From NCBI GenBank assembly GCA_030549495.1, contig JAUIRK010000106.1:1537461-1601460 (forward strand): a stretch of DNA of 64,000 nucleotides, read 5' to 3'. Position 1 is the stretch's first letter. Each line of letters opens with the position of its first letter. Under the pieces are notes generated by a model. The model made no database searches. It worked only from the letters and a program-made list of their open reading frames with translations, and had not been told where the DNA came from. Both the position numbers and the translations under genes were made by a program. Of this stretch, positions 35,222 through 46,553 are shown one piece after another. Source of the stretch: Nectonema munidae. Its lineage: Eukaryota; Nematomorpha; Nectonematoida; Nectonematidae.

Positions 35222-35856
35222 TAGTGATGTACCGATCTCAATTTTTTGATCGATGACGATTCCGACTGTGAACCGATGTCGTTACCGATACTCCAATAAA
35301 TTAGGAGTATTGAGTATGTTTGATTTTAAACTGGCAGGCATAAATTAAAAAAAGCTACTAAATGCTTCAGAAGAATATAGTGTGTGATTCCATGGACTTG
35401 CGTATGTTCGTGCCCAGTTTCATCTAAGTGATTATGTAAGAATATAAAGTAAAAAAGCTAGATAAAGAAGTATTGTAACAAAATTGATATCGTATCCAAT
35501 TCCAGTATTTATTTTTTTCATACGTAATTATGAAACGTAATGTATCGTATGCACCCAATGAAAGCGAGTGTTGGGAATACACTCGCGACTCTAATTAGTG
35601 TCGCGAACCTGGTGTTGATAACGTAAGTCTTAAACTAAGACGCATTTGTGCTCTTGTTTTCACAGCAAAAAGAAAACAGAATACGTTCTTCTCAGAATAT
35701 TTCCATATTTAAAATTTACAGAAATATTTGAACAAAATGAAAGTCTCATTTTACTCTACTTCTTCGGCTCAAGAAATGGGCGAATAATAAATAAATTTGT
35801 CTATTCCGAATGAACAAAAATAACGCGATTAAGCCGATCTAATCGGTACATCACAA
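35222..35856. mobile_element. 635-bp hAT MITE with perfect target duplication
   Basis: GTATTTGC flanks it at 35214-35221 and 35857-35864. The ends TAGTGATGTACCGATC and ATCGGTACATCACAA are inverted. No transposase sequence was found inside. Confidence 0.87.
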
Positions 35857-37982
35857 GTATTTGCGCACTTTTTATCGTCAAAGATTCTTCGTCTGCGAAA
35901 CCCCAATTTCTATAAAATTTGTGTAAATGTTATATGCATACTTGTGTTCCTCCTATCATGTAGATTTCGAATATATCAATTATATTGGACAAAAATATAA
36001 AGCTGAAAATTTTTCAAAGTTGGACTTCCAAATGACATTCTAAATGTCATGAAAATGAGTTATAAGTAATAAACATAAATGCACAAGATTCTTAGTTTAT
36101 AGCTTCTAAATAAAGAAAAAGGAAGTTTACATACATATATCGTAAGTTTGTTAACGTCCAGGGTAGGAAATTATTATAACATCTTATAATATTGTCCAAT
36201 CTGTCAGTTATCTCTTCAGAGGCCTTTACTGAGAACGACGCTTTGGACTTGTCTTTCGGGTTGCTCATCAGGGATTCTAAGATTGTTAATGCGAAGGACA
36301 AAATAACGTGAGATTTAAAAAAGGATCAAAAAGACTGTTACTAAGGGGCGTGCGCCGCCTTATATAGTCCTGTATGTATGTTGATAAAATAATTGATAAA
36401 ATTCCGACATAATTTGATAAAATTCAGACATAATATATAGACAATATTTTAAAGTGTCCAAAGGGAGATATTTACATTGTTTAGCGTCCACCGAAGAAAT
36501 TTACATTGCATACATTCTTGCCTTCAAATTTCGAGGAAGCCCATCATATTTTAAAAATTTGTAGTAATTTTTTTCCCTCAAAAATTCATAAATAGGCTGT
36601 TTTGTGATAATTTTAAGGGTCAAATATTGGCTCTTCTAGAACAAATATATTGCTGTGTGATAATAATAATTAAATGCATGGTTTATACTTCTAAAAAGCA
36701 TATTTCAATTTCATTATCCAAACGCGTTCTAAAATTGCTGACTTTCTTTTTAGACTTTGTTGATTGATTTTTAAATTCCATGAAATGAGCCTTGTGGCAG
36801 ATATCTTTGATATGAATAGAAATAGGCAAACAATAATAATTTGTATTTTGCGTACACGTGGTTAAGCATATGACCTTGCATTTTCTATATAAAGAATCTA
36901 TTTATTGTCATTAGCTTTTTACTCGGTTGATAACTCCTCACAATTCATGCACTCAAAACTTGATGTTTTGTATTCCTGTTTGATTTATCAAAGTAATTAA
37001 GTCAGCGAGAAATTTTGTAATTAAAATTTCTTAATTATGATCAAGTTAAATCTGTTTTGTCACCACTTTTTTGAGTTATGTTCGGTCAGCCCCAATTAAA
37101 ATTCAATTGGAATAAAATTCTACGAACATATCAATAAATTGCAAATGCACTTGTCTCATGCAATGAATGTACTTGGATAAAAATATCATTTTTTAATTTT
37201 CTCCATTTTTATGCTGCTTTTTACTAATTTTAAAAAAATGGACTTGAAGCTTACTCTGGCTTTAAATAGATACGAAAATGAGAAATTATTATCCAATAAA
37301 ACTTTCCATCCACATAAGTGCTTATTAGCCACAATGTTGGATGCCTGTTTGATGCGTAATACCATTTTTGCTGTACTTTGCACGAACACCATTCTATTCC
37401 TTTACAATTATTGTTATTATTGATTATATGTTGCATATATAATATAACACACCTAAACTAGCTGCTAACAATCTAAAGTTATGAGTTTGTTTGTTTTAAG
37501 CTGGCTACCATGTTTATTTACTTTTATTTCAAAATTTACTGCATCACCGTCCATACCTGCTTTTGATTAATGAGTCAGGTATAACGTTCCTATTTTTTCT
37601 GTTTTATCATTTTCGCAAAATTTTCATAAATCATACTCACTGTTTGCGTCGTTAAAGACACGTATTGTATACCCTAATTTTACATTGGTTGTAAGAATAG
37701 ACTGCTCACATATTCAAATGTGTTTACTCTGATTGTATCTATGTATATTTGCATAGCTATGATAAAAATGATATATTTTTTGCACTACCGAAATTTGTTT
37801 TAAATAATTTATAGTTGCTCCCATTTTCAATACTCACTAACTTTTCATATTCTTCGTGAGGGATGTTCTGCTTTTTTAAATTGAAATTTACGGGCGATTT
37901 TCTTTTACATTTTCTCTTCACACGTGGCTGCAGATAGGGTTTACAATATTATTAGTATTTTTTTGAAATACTTCTCTATTAA

Positions 37983-38112
37983 CCCATTAAGCCCCAATGT
38001 TCCCATTTGGGAACATAAGTAATTTCATCTTCGTCTGCTTTTTTCAATGACTTGGAATATAAATCGTCTGCGTTTTTTTAAATATCGTCTGATTTCTATG
38101 GTACTTAATGGG
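37983..38112. mobile_element. 130-bp TTAA-type (piggyBac-like) MITE
   Basis: TTAA at 37979-37982 and 38113-38116 flanks inverted ends CCCATTAAG and CTTAATGGG. The internal motifs cgtctgctttttt and atcgtctgcg are shared with the copies at 41183 and 41344. Confidence 0.8.
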
Positions 38113-38689
38113 TTAATCATATATCATTTCAAGAGTAATGATCATTAGTCGATACTTATCATTGCATCTGGATTTATCATTAGTGGGTATAAAGATGGAA
38201 TGCTTATGTATCAATTATATTGTATGGTTCATTCTACCGAACCACCACTAGCAGCTAATTTTTAAAAAGTTTAGTGGTATTTATTCATAAAAGTCTTTAT
38301 AAAGTTCCTTCTCCTTATTAATTCCCTTTTCGAATAGAAAAGTAAAGTTTATTCACGAAGGTCTCCACAAGATCCCCTTCTCTCTCCAAGATTTAAAAAG
38401 GCTCAACTCTCAGTGATTTGACTCGATTCATTAAAGTTAACTAACTATCTATTTGCTTGAATTAGCTAGAAAACTCGTTATTTTATTATTACCATTTGTC
38501 GTAGCTTCTTTTAAATATGGGAGTGTCTTACGCCGGGAGTGAAATTACCAGAGTTAAATTAGGCAAATAGTAATCCGAACAAATCCCATATAGGACTTCA
38601 CTATTAACATAAGAATGGGCGTTCGCTGGAACATTGCTAGGATGGGACAAACAATAAAAAATGAGTATATATGAAACAAAGGAATGAAC

Positions 38690-39439
38690 CAGAGCCCAGT
38701 GGGGAGTGAATTTTTAGGTCGGGTTGGGAGATGCTCTCCTCGCGGGGAAGGGACGGTCGGGGAACTATTCTCTCAATGATCAAATATAAAATATTTCATG
38801 AAACCAAAAGATGAAATGAACTTTTTTATTTAAGCTAATTTTTAAATGATTTATTATTTTGCCCAACAAAAATGAACTCTTCAACTTTTTCTGGATTCAA
38901 GCTACTTAGTTTACTGTTTACAATATTTGAACCGGAACTGAACAATTTTTCTGATTGAGAGTTGCTTGTCGGTATTATTTTATTAAGATATAATTTTGAA
39001 AATATATATTTTGATAGTATTTTGTAATTTTTTTAAAACCTATTTGGAAAGCCTTATAAGACTATTATAAGAATAATTAAAAAATTAGATCAGAGGAAAA
39101 GGGGAGGTCATTTTGAAGAAAGAGGAATCAGGAAAAGGAAAACAAGGTGAAACGATCCGCTATTTTTTTTCGACGACGCACTGAATAGTGAAAAAAATGG
39201 CGATTTCTATAGAAAAGTATAGGCACGCATCGAATAGTGAGAGCGTATTCTACGAAATAAATGTCAATTTCATATAAATAATGTATATATTTACAAAAAG
39301 ATAATGAAGATAATAAAGATTTTGTAAATAATGTATATATTTACAGAATATGGACAAGCAAATTTATCAATTCCCCGATAAAGGGGTCAAAACCTTCCCA
39401 GTGGGGAACGAGGAAGTTCGGGGTCCCCGATGAGCTCTG
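38690..39439 (-). mobile_element. 750-bp hAT element with hATC remnant
   Basis: The target duplication gaatgaac / gcatgaac (7 of 8) flanks 38690-39439. Ends are CAGAGCCCAGTGGGGA and ccccgaTGAGCTCTG. Subterminal GGGGAA/TTCCCC motifs recur at both sides. On the minus strand, 38985-38865 encodes the C-terminal hAT dimerisation segment (SEKLFSSGSNIVNSKLSSLN). It is an internally deleted derivative. Confidence 0.8.
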
Positions 39440-39447
39440 GCATGAAC

Positions 39448-40510
39448 GATAGCAAAGTTATAATATAGATAAATGACCAAGATAAACAATGGTATTTTTC
39501 ATTTCATTTAAAATTATGTCGTAAAATAATTATTTACAGCTTCCAAAAAAATACATATTTATAATCCAAGGGGGTCAAATGACCTGTTTGCAACTCCTGG
39601 TGGACGCCCATGAATATGAGGTATAATATTGCAGTTGGTATTAAATATCTCTCATCCCATTGAATCAGAATATACACACGAATGATATTTGCAGAGTATA
39701 TGACACGTATCCGATAATTCATTCTATGACGTGGATATATTGATGTACTAAGAGTAGTTGGTTATACACATTGTGAAATAAATTTTTACAGAAGAGAAAA
39801 TTCTTTAAGTCGGACATATTTTGAAAATTAAAAAATAGTTTAAAGTTTTAAAGCATAATTCGCTAAAGTAGAGAAAAAATTTTTTTTAGTTATTTATTAA
39901 ATTTGAATTTTCAAATTTGTCACTTTATAAACAAAGCTAAGAACATTTGCTTTGCGATCAATAAAAGTTTTGTGCAGTGTTAATTAAGTTGAATATTGTA
40001 AGTTTTCGATTTTAAAATTTATCACCTTAATAAAATATCAATCTGATCGTTTCAACATCTTTCAAATTACACATTTAACCAAAACCTGAAATTTAAACCC
40101 TTCACCAAATTTGAGTTCCAAAATGTCATTATTAATAATACCGGTGGATAGCCATTGAACTCTATTGTGTAATTGAACATTTTTCTTGTTGATTTATTTG
40201 TAAAACTCTACGAACATTTCTTGATTTTTTAAATCTCTATTTAGTACCTTATTTAAAGGGGGGCTAAGTTGTGATGCAACCAAATGTTCTCTTTATGTGA
40301 TGCATTAAAAAGATTTTTCTGAAATTTAAGGATACTTATGTATATTTCCATCATCAGCTCATTTTAAGATAAAACACTTGAAAATTTAAATTTATTATTC
40401 GGAATAATTTTGTAAATATCCCTTCTAGTTGTAGGTGGAATCAATTATTGATGGAACAACATTCTTCTCTAATTTCCAAGTTTTGGTGAAACTCTCCATA
40501 AATCAAACCT
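39448..40510. other. AT-rich intronic DNA
   Basis: No gene, repeat border or RNA feature was recognised. Confidence 0.45.
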
Positions 40511-40518
40511 AAGGGGGT

Positions 40519-40610
40519 TTTTTTTTCAAAATTTTTTTCTTTTTTTTTTTTTTTTTTTCCCCTCGATCTTTTCTTTTTTTTTGTTTTTTTTTTTTTTTTT
40601 CTTACAAAAA

Positions 40611-40654
<44 letters not shown>

Positions 40655-40961
40655 TTTTTTTTTTTGTTTCAAAAATTTTTTTTTTGGGGGGGGGGGGAAT
40701 TTTTTTTTTTTTATAAATTAATTTTATTTTAAATTAAAATGAAGGAAATTTTTTTTAATATTTTTATTTTTTTTTTTTTAAATTTTTAAAAAAAAAAAGT
40801 TTTTTTCTTTTTTTTTTTTTAATTTTTTTGGGGCCAGAAAAAAATTTTAATAGTTTGTAAAAAAAAATTTTTTTTTAAAAACCTTTAAAAAAAAAAAAAA
40901 ATAATTTTTTTTTTTTTTTTTTTTTTTTTTGGGGGGGGGTGGGTGGGGGGGGGGGGGGGGG

Positions 40962-41020
<59 letters not shown>

Positions 41021-41105
41021 GGGGGGGGGGGGGGGAGAAAAAAAAAAAAAACAAAAAAAAAAAAAAAAAAGGGGGGGGTTTTTTTTTTTAAATAAAAAAA
41101 ATTAT
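40519..41105. repeat. Homopolymer block (poly-T, poly-A, poly-G runs)
   Basis: Almost the entire 590 bp consists of runs of T, A and G up to several tens of bases, interrupted by single bases. Open frames here (such as the Lys/Pro/Phe-only frame at 41118-40885) are artefacts of the runs. The pattern is unlike the surrounding DNA and may reflect poor consensus. Confidence 0.85.
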
Positions 41106-41182
41106 ATCCCTTTTCCAAGCCTTTTTATAATATATTTCAAAATGAAATGGAAATACCCCTTTAAAATCAAAATTAAAGTTGA

Positions 41183-41311
41183 CCCGTTAACGAGCAGAGT
41201 CGACTATAGTCGACTTTACAAAAATAAAATCGTCTGCGTTTATCAAAGCTCTTTAATACAAATCTTCTGCCGTACACTAGATATCGTCTGATTATTCTGG
41301 TCGTTAACGGG
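41183..41311. mobile_element. TTAA-type MITE
   Basis: Ends are CCCGTTAACGA and TCGTTAACGGG, flanked by TTGA and TTAG, both one step from TTAA. Internal atcgtctgcgttt matches the copy at 37983. Confidence 0.72.
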
Positions 41312-41343
41312 TTAGATGTGAAAATTTATTTTTTCATTATATA

Positions 41344-41465
41344 CCCTTTGAAGACCAAAATTTTGAAGATGATTCGTCTGCTTTCTTTTTCAATGGAATT
41401 TTATATATTCAAAGCAGGCGATTTTCATTTCTTGGGACACTGGTGTCCCACTGGTCCTCAAAGGG
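41344..41465. mobile_element. TTAA-type MITE, CCCTTTGA subfamily
   Basis: Ends are CCCTTTGAAGACC and GGTCCTCAAAGGG, followed by TTAA at 41466. A perfect small palindrome gacactggtgtc lies near its right end. It is almost the same as 45201-45321. Confidence 0.78.
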
Positions 41466-42018
41466 TTAAATAACTTCCTCGTTTTTATATATTTTATCAA
41501 CAAGGACATAAAAAATATTTTTAGTTTTTTGTACATTAACATTGGTGTTGCAAATTTTCATTACAAATCAATAAAATCAAGACCGTGATATCTTCGATAG
41601 TAAAAGTAAACCTTTTGAGTGATATACGGATACAAAAATAGTTTATTTTCGCTTTTGATAGCGTTTGTTAATCCATATAAAAATTCTAGCCTGGCTTTGT
41701 TATTGCAGTAAAAAAAGTTATCAATTAAGCAAAACTTCAACTTATTTTACCTACTAAGCGAGATAAAATTCATACACGCTTGTTTATCTTGTTTCAGAAG
41801 AAAGAGGATAGCAATTCGATTTGAAGCAATTTGATTCTATTTTTACACATTCTTCAATAAAAGTTTTGAATCAATTATAACGAGCATTTTCTAACCGCTT
41901 TATTTTAACGATAAATTCACTGATATCCTTACTTAAAAGTTTAATTTAAAAGAAAAATTAATTGAAAAAGTGTATTGCTTCCTAGCATTGTGATGAAGAT
42001 GTAGAAAAAGATACATCG

Positions 42019-42048
42019 ATCTCTCTCCTTCTCTCTCTCACTCTCTCT
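42019..42048. repeat. (TC)n microsatellite
   Basis: A short interrupted run of TC dinucleotides. Confidence 0.85.
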
Positions 42049-42362
42049 GTATAGTAAAGTTAATAATGAAAGATTTTTTAATTACATTTTCTTTGTACAT
42101 CATTTTTTATATATAACTTTATTTTAAAAAAGTATAGTCTGCTCGTTTAGTCATTTCATTTAAATTTGATTTAGCTTGTATTGATTTTTTTAGTTTATCC
42201 AAAATTGAAACAATTAGGTGTGATATAATTCCTTTGATTGATTTTACTCACTTCTACATAAACAAAGGGTCTATGGGTACGCATGTGTTAGAGATGGCTT
42301 TTCAAGCGCCTGTACTTTATTTTTAAATTGAGTATTCAAAATGAATTCTTGTGCCTTTTGTT

Positions 42363-42440
42363 AACCCTTGGAAGACCAATATGACTCAAGTGTCCCAAGA
42401 AATTGCATTGATAAAAACAAAGTCGGTTTTAAAAAAATTG
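42363..42440. mobile_element. TTAA-type MITE, left end only
   Basis: TTAA is followed by CCCTTGGAAGACCAATATGA and gtgtcccaag, the terminus of the CCCTTTGA subfamily. No right end was seen. Confidence 0.5.
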
Positions 42441-43539
42441 GTCTGAAATAATCAAGCAAAAAAACGCCTTCGTCATTTCCAAATGATGGTGTCATGAAAC
42501 GAGGGAACTAATGATCTAAAAACTTGATTTATTCCTTATGCTCCATTTGGATCAAATAAAATCCTACACTAATTAATATGATTTTTGTCAGTATCCTTTT
42601 ACTGTGGTATATTTCTTACTTGCCGAACTGAATCTGCAGGTGAAAACAAATAATAATAATAATTAATCTTTGAAATATTAAAAAAATATTGAGATTGAAC
42701 TAGATTAAAAATATATCTATTATAATGAAATTTTCGTCGAAAGCTCGTTAAAATAACACTACGCAAACTTTTTTAACTCACAAATTGCGAAAATTTCTTG
42801 ATTTCCAGTATATATTGTGTAAAGTTAAATATTTTGCATCATATACCGACTTTTGTCGTAGAGGAGCGAACCTAAGATTTCACAAACATGCCGCCTATGA
42901 TGAGGTATAACTATTAAGCTTCATTTATGGTTGAAAGGACACACACTAAAATTGTATATACCATCTTTTAACTTTGCACCCTTTTTTGTCTTTACCACTT
43001 ATTTTTATGTTGATAATAAAATAACTAAATTTCGAGAGCGCTCTGTAAATAAAATTTTTAGTGTGTTTGTCCTCCTAACTATATATATATATATATATAC
43101 AAACTTTTTACAATAAAACCTATCAATGTTAATTCGGATACATAATGTGCAGCTGGTAAGGATTCAATAGCCAAAAATAGATCTTGTACAAAGTGTACTT
43201 CTATAGCGATGATGATGATGATACATTGCAGGAGAAATTATGTGTTGCATTATAGTATCATAAAAAATATAAAAGCTTACGCAATGTAGCATTTGTCTCA
43301 CTTCTACATGGTATATAATTCGTAAAATCATTATTTGATTTAGGGATTTCTCGTAATTATTGAAATGACCCTTTCGTTATTTCATGGAATGCCTAGGCAT
43401 TACATGACATCACTAAGGATATTAGTGAATTCGCGAAATCTGTGCTTTTTACAGCCTTACTAATACTGTCGCATCCATGTTGATATAGTGATGAATATTT
43501 GTTGTTTATTTTGTAAAATAACCTATTAAACTTATTTAG

Positions 43540-43674
43540 AGTTGGAACGCGACCCAACGTTCCTTTGCTTTGCAGAAGTTGATCGATGTGTGTTCTTCTT
43601 CTCAGATCAAGTTTCTTATGAGTCTCATTCGGCCGCTTTTCCAAAGAGATTTCATACAACTTTTGCCTAAAGAA
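43540..43674 (+). CDS. FBXW7-like gene, exon 5: dimerisation (D) domain
   Basis: The acceptor is aaacttatttag (43538-43539) and the donor GAA|GTAATG at 43675. The 45 codons are open and in phase with exons 4 and 6. The end of the exon, RPLFQRDFIQLLPKE, together with the preceding LQKLIDVC and QIKFLMSLI blocks, corresponds to the D domain that precedes the F-box in FBXW7/Cdc4 and mediates dimerisation of the SCF substrate receptor. This is the strongest single match in the gene together with exon 6. Confidence 0.85.
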
Positions 43675-43924
43675 GTAATGCTTTCCTTCAATAAATTGAT
43701 TGGTATTTTATTTACCCAAAATTTCATCTCAAATCGCTTTTATAGTTTTTGTTTTACACAATATTCATTTTTCAATCACCACCTTTTATTTGAAAATATG
43801 TCGGAGTTGGTACTTAATGAAATTTAGGAGCCGAAGTCCGTTTTTTAAGTATTAGAAAATGATTTTTCAAGTATTCTAAATTAAATAAAGAAAAAAATAG
43901 TATAATTTTTGTAAGCATATAGAG

Positions 43925-43960
43925 CAGGTGTGTCCAAAATATCGGGCCAACTGCGGCCTT
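43925..43960. repeat. Solo hAT-like terminus
   Basis: CAGGTGTGTCCAAAATATCG followed by GGCC...GCGGCC resembles the CAGGGGTGTCCAAAC ends of Charlie-like hAT elements. No partner end was located. Confidence 0.4.
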
Positions 43961-44119
43961 CAAGTCTATTTTGAGGGACATAAAACTTAGCCTTAAAGTA
44001 GTTTCTATCTTTGGCAATTTCCTTTGAAAAATAGAATTAAAGTAAATGTAAAGAAACACAGAAAATCTTGATATTCAGGTTCTGCTTTCTTCCCATCGTG
44101 TTCGCTTTTGTGCTTTGGG

Positions 44120-45195
44120 TAAACATAAGTTTAATAATGGAAAATTTACAAGTTGATTTTTTGAATAGAAATTTATCTTAATTCTTTTCGGAAAATACCG
44201 CTACTTCTATTTATTTGAAAGACACTTTAATAAATTTGCAAATTTTTTGTGTTTATCAATTTATATTAAATGGGAGATGACATCAAAAAATCTATTTTCA
44301 TTAGAAAATAATTATAAAAAAATTTTATATTCTTCAAAATCGGTGTTTTTAAAATTTAAAACCTCTTTTAAAATTAAATTAGTTTTTTTAGTTTTTTGAA
44401 TAAACATATCTTTTCACTACAAATAAAATGTTATAAAATGGTGTGTCATTGGCATGTTTTGAAAGGCAAAGTTGGCATATTTTTTATAAACAATTCGGAG
44501 ATTTGCTTATAACATTCATCAATGTGTTTTTATATATTTTTTTATTTGTAGAGTTAAAGTAAGACTTATTTTTTGTGAATGTATCTTTCAGTGACGAATC
44601 CAGAAATCGACTATGGATGCCTAATTTGAAATATTAATTTTGTTGGTTTTCTAAAGTTCAGACGTTGTCATCATCGTCTCCGTCAACATTTCTTAACAAA
44701 AACCATTTTTTAAGTCATAATCATCATCATCATCACCGAAGAAATACAGCAATCTAAGTGAAAACTTGCAGGACTATCGAAATATTATTTCACTCTTTCG
44801 TTACTGAAATTCTTTGTCGAAGACGGACGTTGCGATAGAATGTTAATACCATAAAAATCCTAATGAATGAAGAGTCCAGGAAAATTGAAAGAAGAATTTT
44901 TGAGTCCTCACTCCATAAGTGGCCGATATTTAGGTTAGATTTAGGTTAAAAATCTTAGTTTTTTTCATTTGTTGAGCACTGAATATCGAAATTACATTGA
45001 GTTTTCATTTTAAATGTTATAAAAAACTTGAAACTCTAGAAATGAAGTTTCGTGGATCCAATTTCTCCAAATTTTGTGTTTAAATTCCTCGCGAAAATTT
45101 CTTACTTTCGAGTATTATAAGATACACATTAAATTCTTTCCACGCTCTATTTTTCAAATGATCGGGTGTAAGAATTATGAATAAAGCTTATGAGT
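44120..45195. other. Intron 5 DNA, no feature recognised
   Basis: AT-rich with a short CATCAT run near 44722. Nothing else could be supported. Confidence 0.4.
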
Positions 45196-45200
45196 CTTAA

Positions 45201-45321
45201 CACTTTGAGGACGAGAATTTTAAAGACTTATTGTTTGCTTTCTTTTTCAATCCAATTTTTATATTTATAGCAGACAACTTTCATTTTTTGACACTCTGGT
45301 GTCCCACTGGTCCTCAAAGGG
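45201..45321. mobile_element. TTAA-type MITE in intron 5 of the F-box gene
   Basis: TTAA at 45197-45200, then CACTTTGAGGACG; the right end TGGTCCTCAAAGGG is followed by TTGA. The internal sequence is near-identical to 41344-41465. Confidence 0.78.
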
Positions 45322-45629
45322 TTGAGCCTAGCTGTCATGACCAAAAAGAAGACCATGAGAAAAAGAAACAGCTTTAAATGATTTATTATGCATCTTTGCC
45401 ACTTTCATTTTTTTACAAACGCTTTAAAATCTACCCTTTAGGTATTATTTTAGAGCTATTTTATACTTTTAATTTTTCTTACGTTGGTTTCTATTTAAAA
45501 AAAAAAGGTTCCTTTTTTGGCTCATTTTTAATCATTTGTTATCTCAATTTCAGTTTTTGTTATGAAAAAACGTGTAAATAAATGAAGAGTACCTAAAATA
45601 TAAAGAAGCGTAAATTCGTCGATATGATA

Positions 45630-45752
45630 TAGTGTGACACGGTAATGTTGCACTATCCGTGCATCGATAAACGTCTTTCCTATGCAATTGGCTTTTTATC
45701 GATGCACTGTTGTGACACTGCTTATGCTTTATCCGAGTGAACACTGGTCCTA
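45630..45752. repeat. Short inverted-repeat stretch
   Basis: gtgtgacacgg...gtgcatcgataaacg is mirrored by tttatcgatgcactgttgtg acactg. It ends near gaacactg. It may be a small MITE; no target duplication was found. Confidence 0.4.
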
Positions 45753-45836
45753 GAAGACTATGTTACTAAACCTATAAATCACTAAATGTTCATGTTATAG
45801 CCAGCAATATTTTATTTTCCCTTTTTATACTGCTAG

Positions 45837-46042
45837 ATTTCACTCAACGTTTTATCATACTTATCTCCGAATGATCTCTTAAAGTGTGCCTGTGTGTGTC
45901 AGAACTGGAAGTACATATCAAGCGATCCTTTGTTATGGAGGAAGAAGTGCGATGAGCAAAGTGTACAACAGGATGTGACGGATTTAACAGCTGAGTGCAT
46001 AGGCTTGCGCAACGATGAATGCATCAAGACGTGGAAGGCAGC
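45837..46042 (+). CDS. FBXW7-like gene, exon 6: F-box and linker
   Basis: The acceptor ctttttatactgctag (AG at 45835-45836) precedes ATT at phase 0, continuing directly from LPKE of exon 5. The translation contains ISLNVLSYLSPNDLLKCACV, then CQNWKYISSDPLLWRKKCDE, the F-box with the W..ISSD.LLWR.KC signature of FBXW7. It ends with a TWKAA(YI) block corresponding to the WKSAYI segment before the WD40 propeller. GC|GTATAT at 46042/46043 is a plausible donor; the retroelement array begins about 5 bp further on. The protein would be the substrate receptor of an SCF ubiquitin ligase, but the WD40 exons are not in this window, so completeness is unknown. Confidence 0.85.
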
Positions 46043-46047
46043 GTATA

Positions 46048-46429
46048 TTATGTTCATGCCAAACTTAAATTGTCCGGCAAACCTCTGTATGTCGACTTTC
46101 TCCGAGCTTTCCGGGAAGAAATCCTTGAAGATCTTAGAGTCTGCAACCTCCTGTATGTAGTCCAGAGAGGTCTTCTCAATCTTCTCAATCATTTTCATCA
46201 CAGCTTCAGACTGGCTAAACGTTAATTGGCCAAATATATCCAAGTCTTCTTTATCCTGGGATTGAGAGGCGTCTTTTGCTCTCTTCGAAGAAGGCTCTGG
46301 CCTCTCTGCATCCTGAACACTCTCTTCTGGGTTAGTCCACGTGAGGGTCTTATTGGAACTCTCATCCAATTCCTCTTCAGCATGAACGATGCTTTTTGAC
46401 TTCTTCTTGGAAGATCCAGAATCAGACAT
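46048..46429 (-). pseudogene. Antisense ORF of unit 1, truncated
   Basis: It keeps codons 1-127 of the 243-codon protein seen in units 2 and 3 (start MSDSGSSKKK at 46429). At 46048 the reading leaves the element and runs for about 50 more codons through the antisense of the F-box exon, which is meaningless. The C-terminal 116 residues are missing. Confidence 0.85.
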
Positions 46430-46553
46430 TGTTTGAATTTATGACGGCGTTATCTAAACAAACAGAGATTACTGAAAGATTTAAAGACTTTTTCAATAAT
46501 TTTATCAACTATAGTTTGACAGATTTAAGCGCTTTATTGTGTGTCGCACTTAA

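Noticed and set aside
40885..41118. 77-codon Lys/Pro/Phe-only open frame
   Set aside because: It is produced by homopolymer runs and has no protein-like composition.
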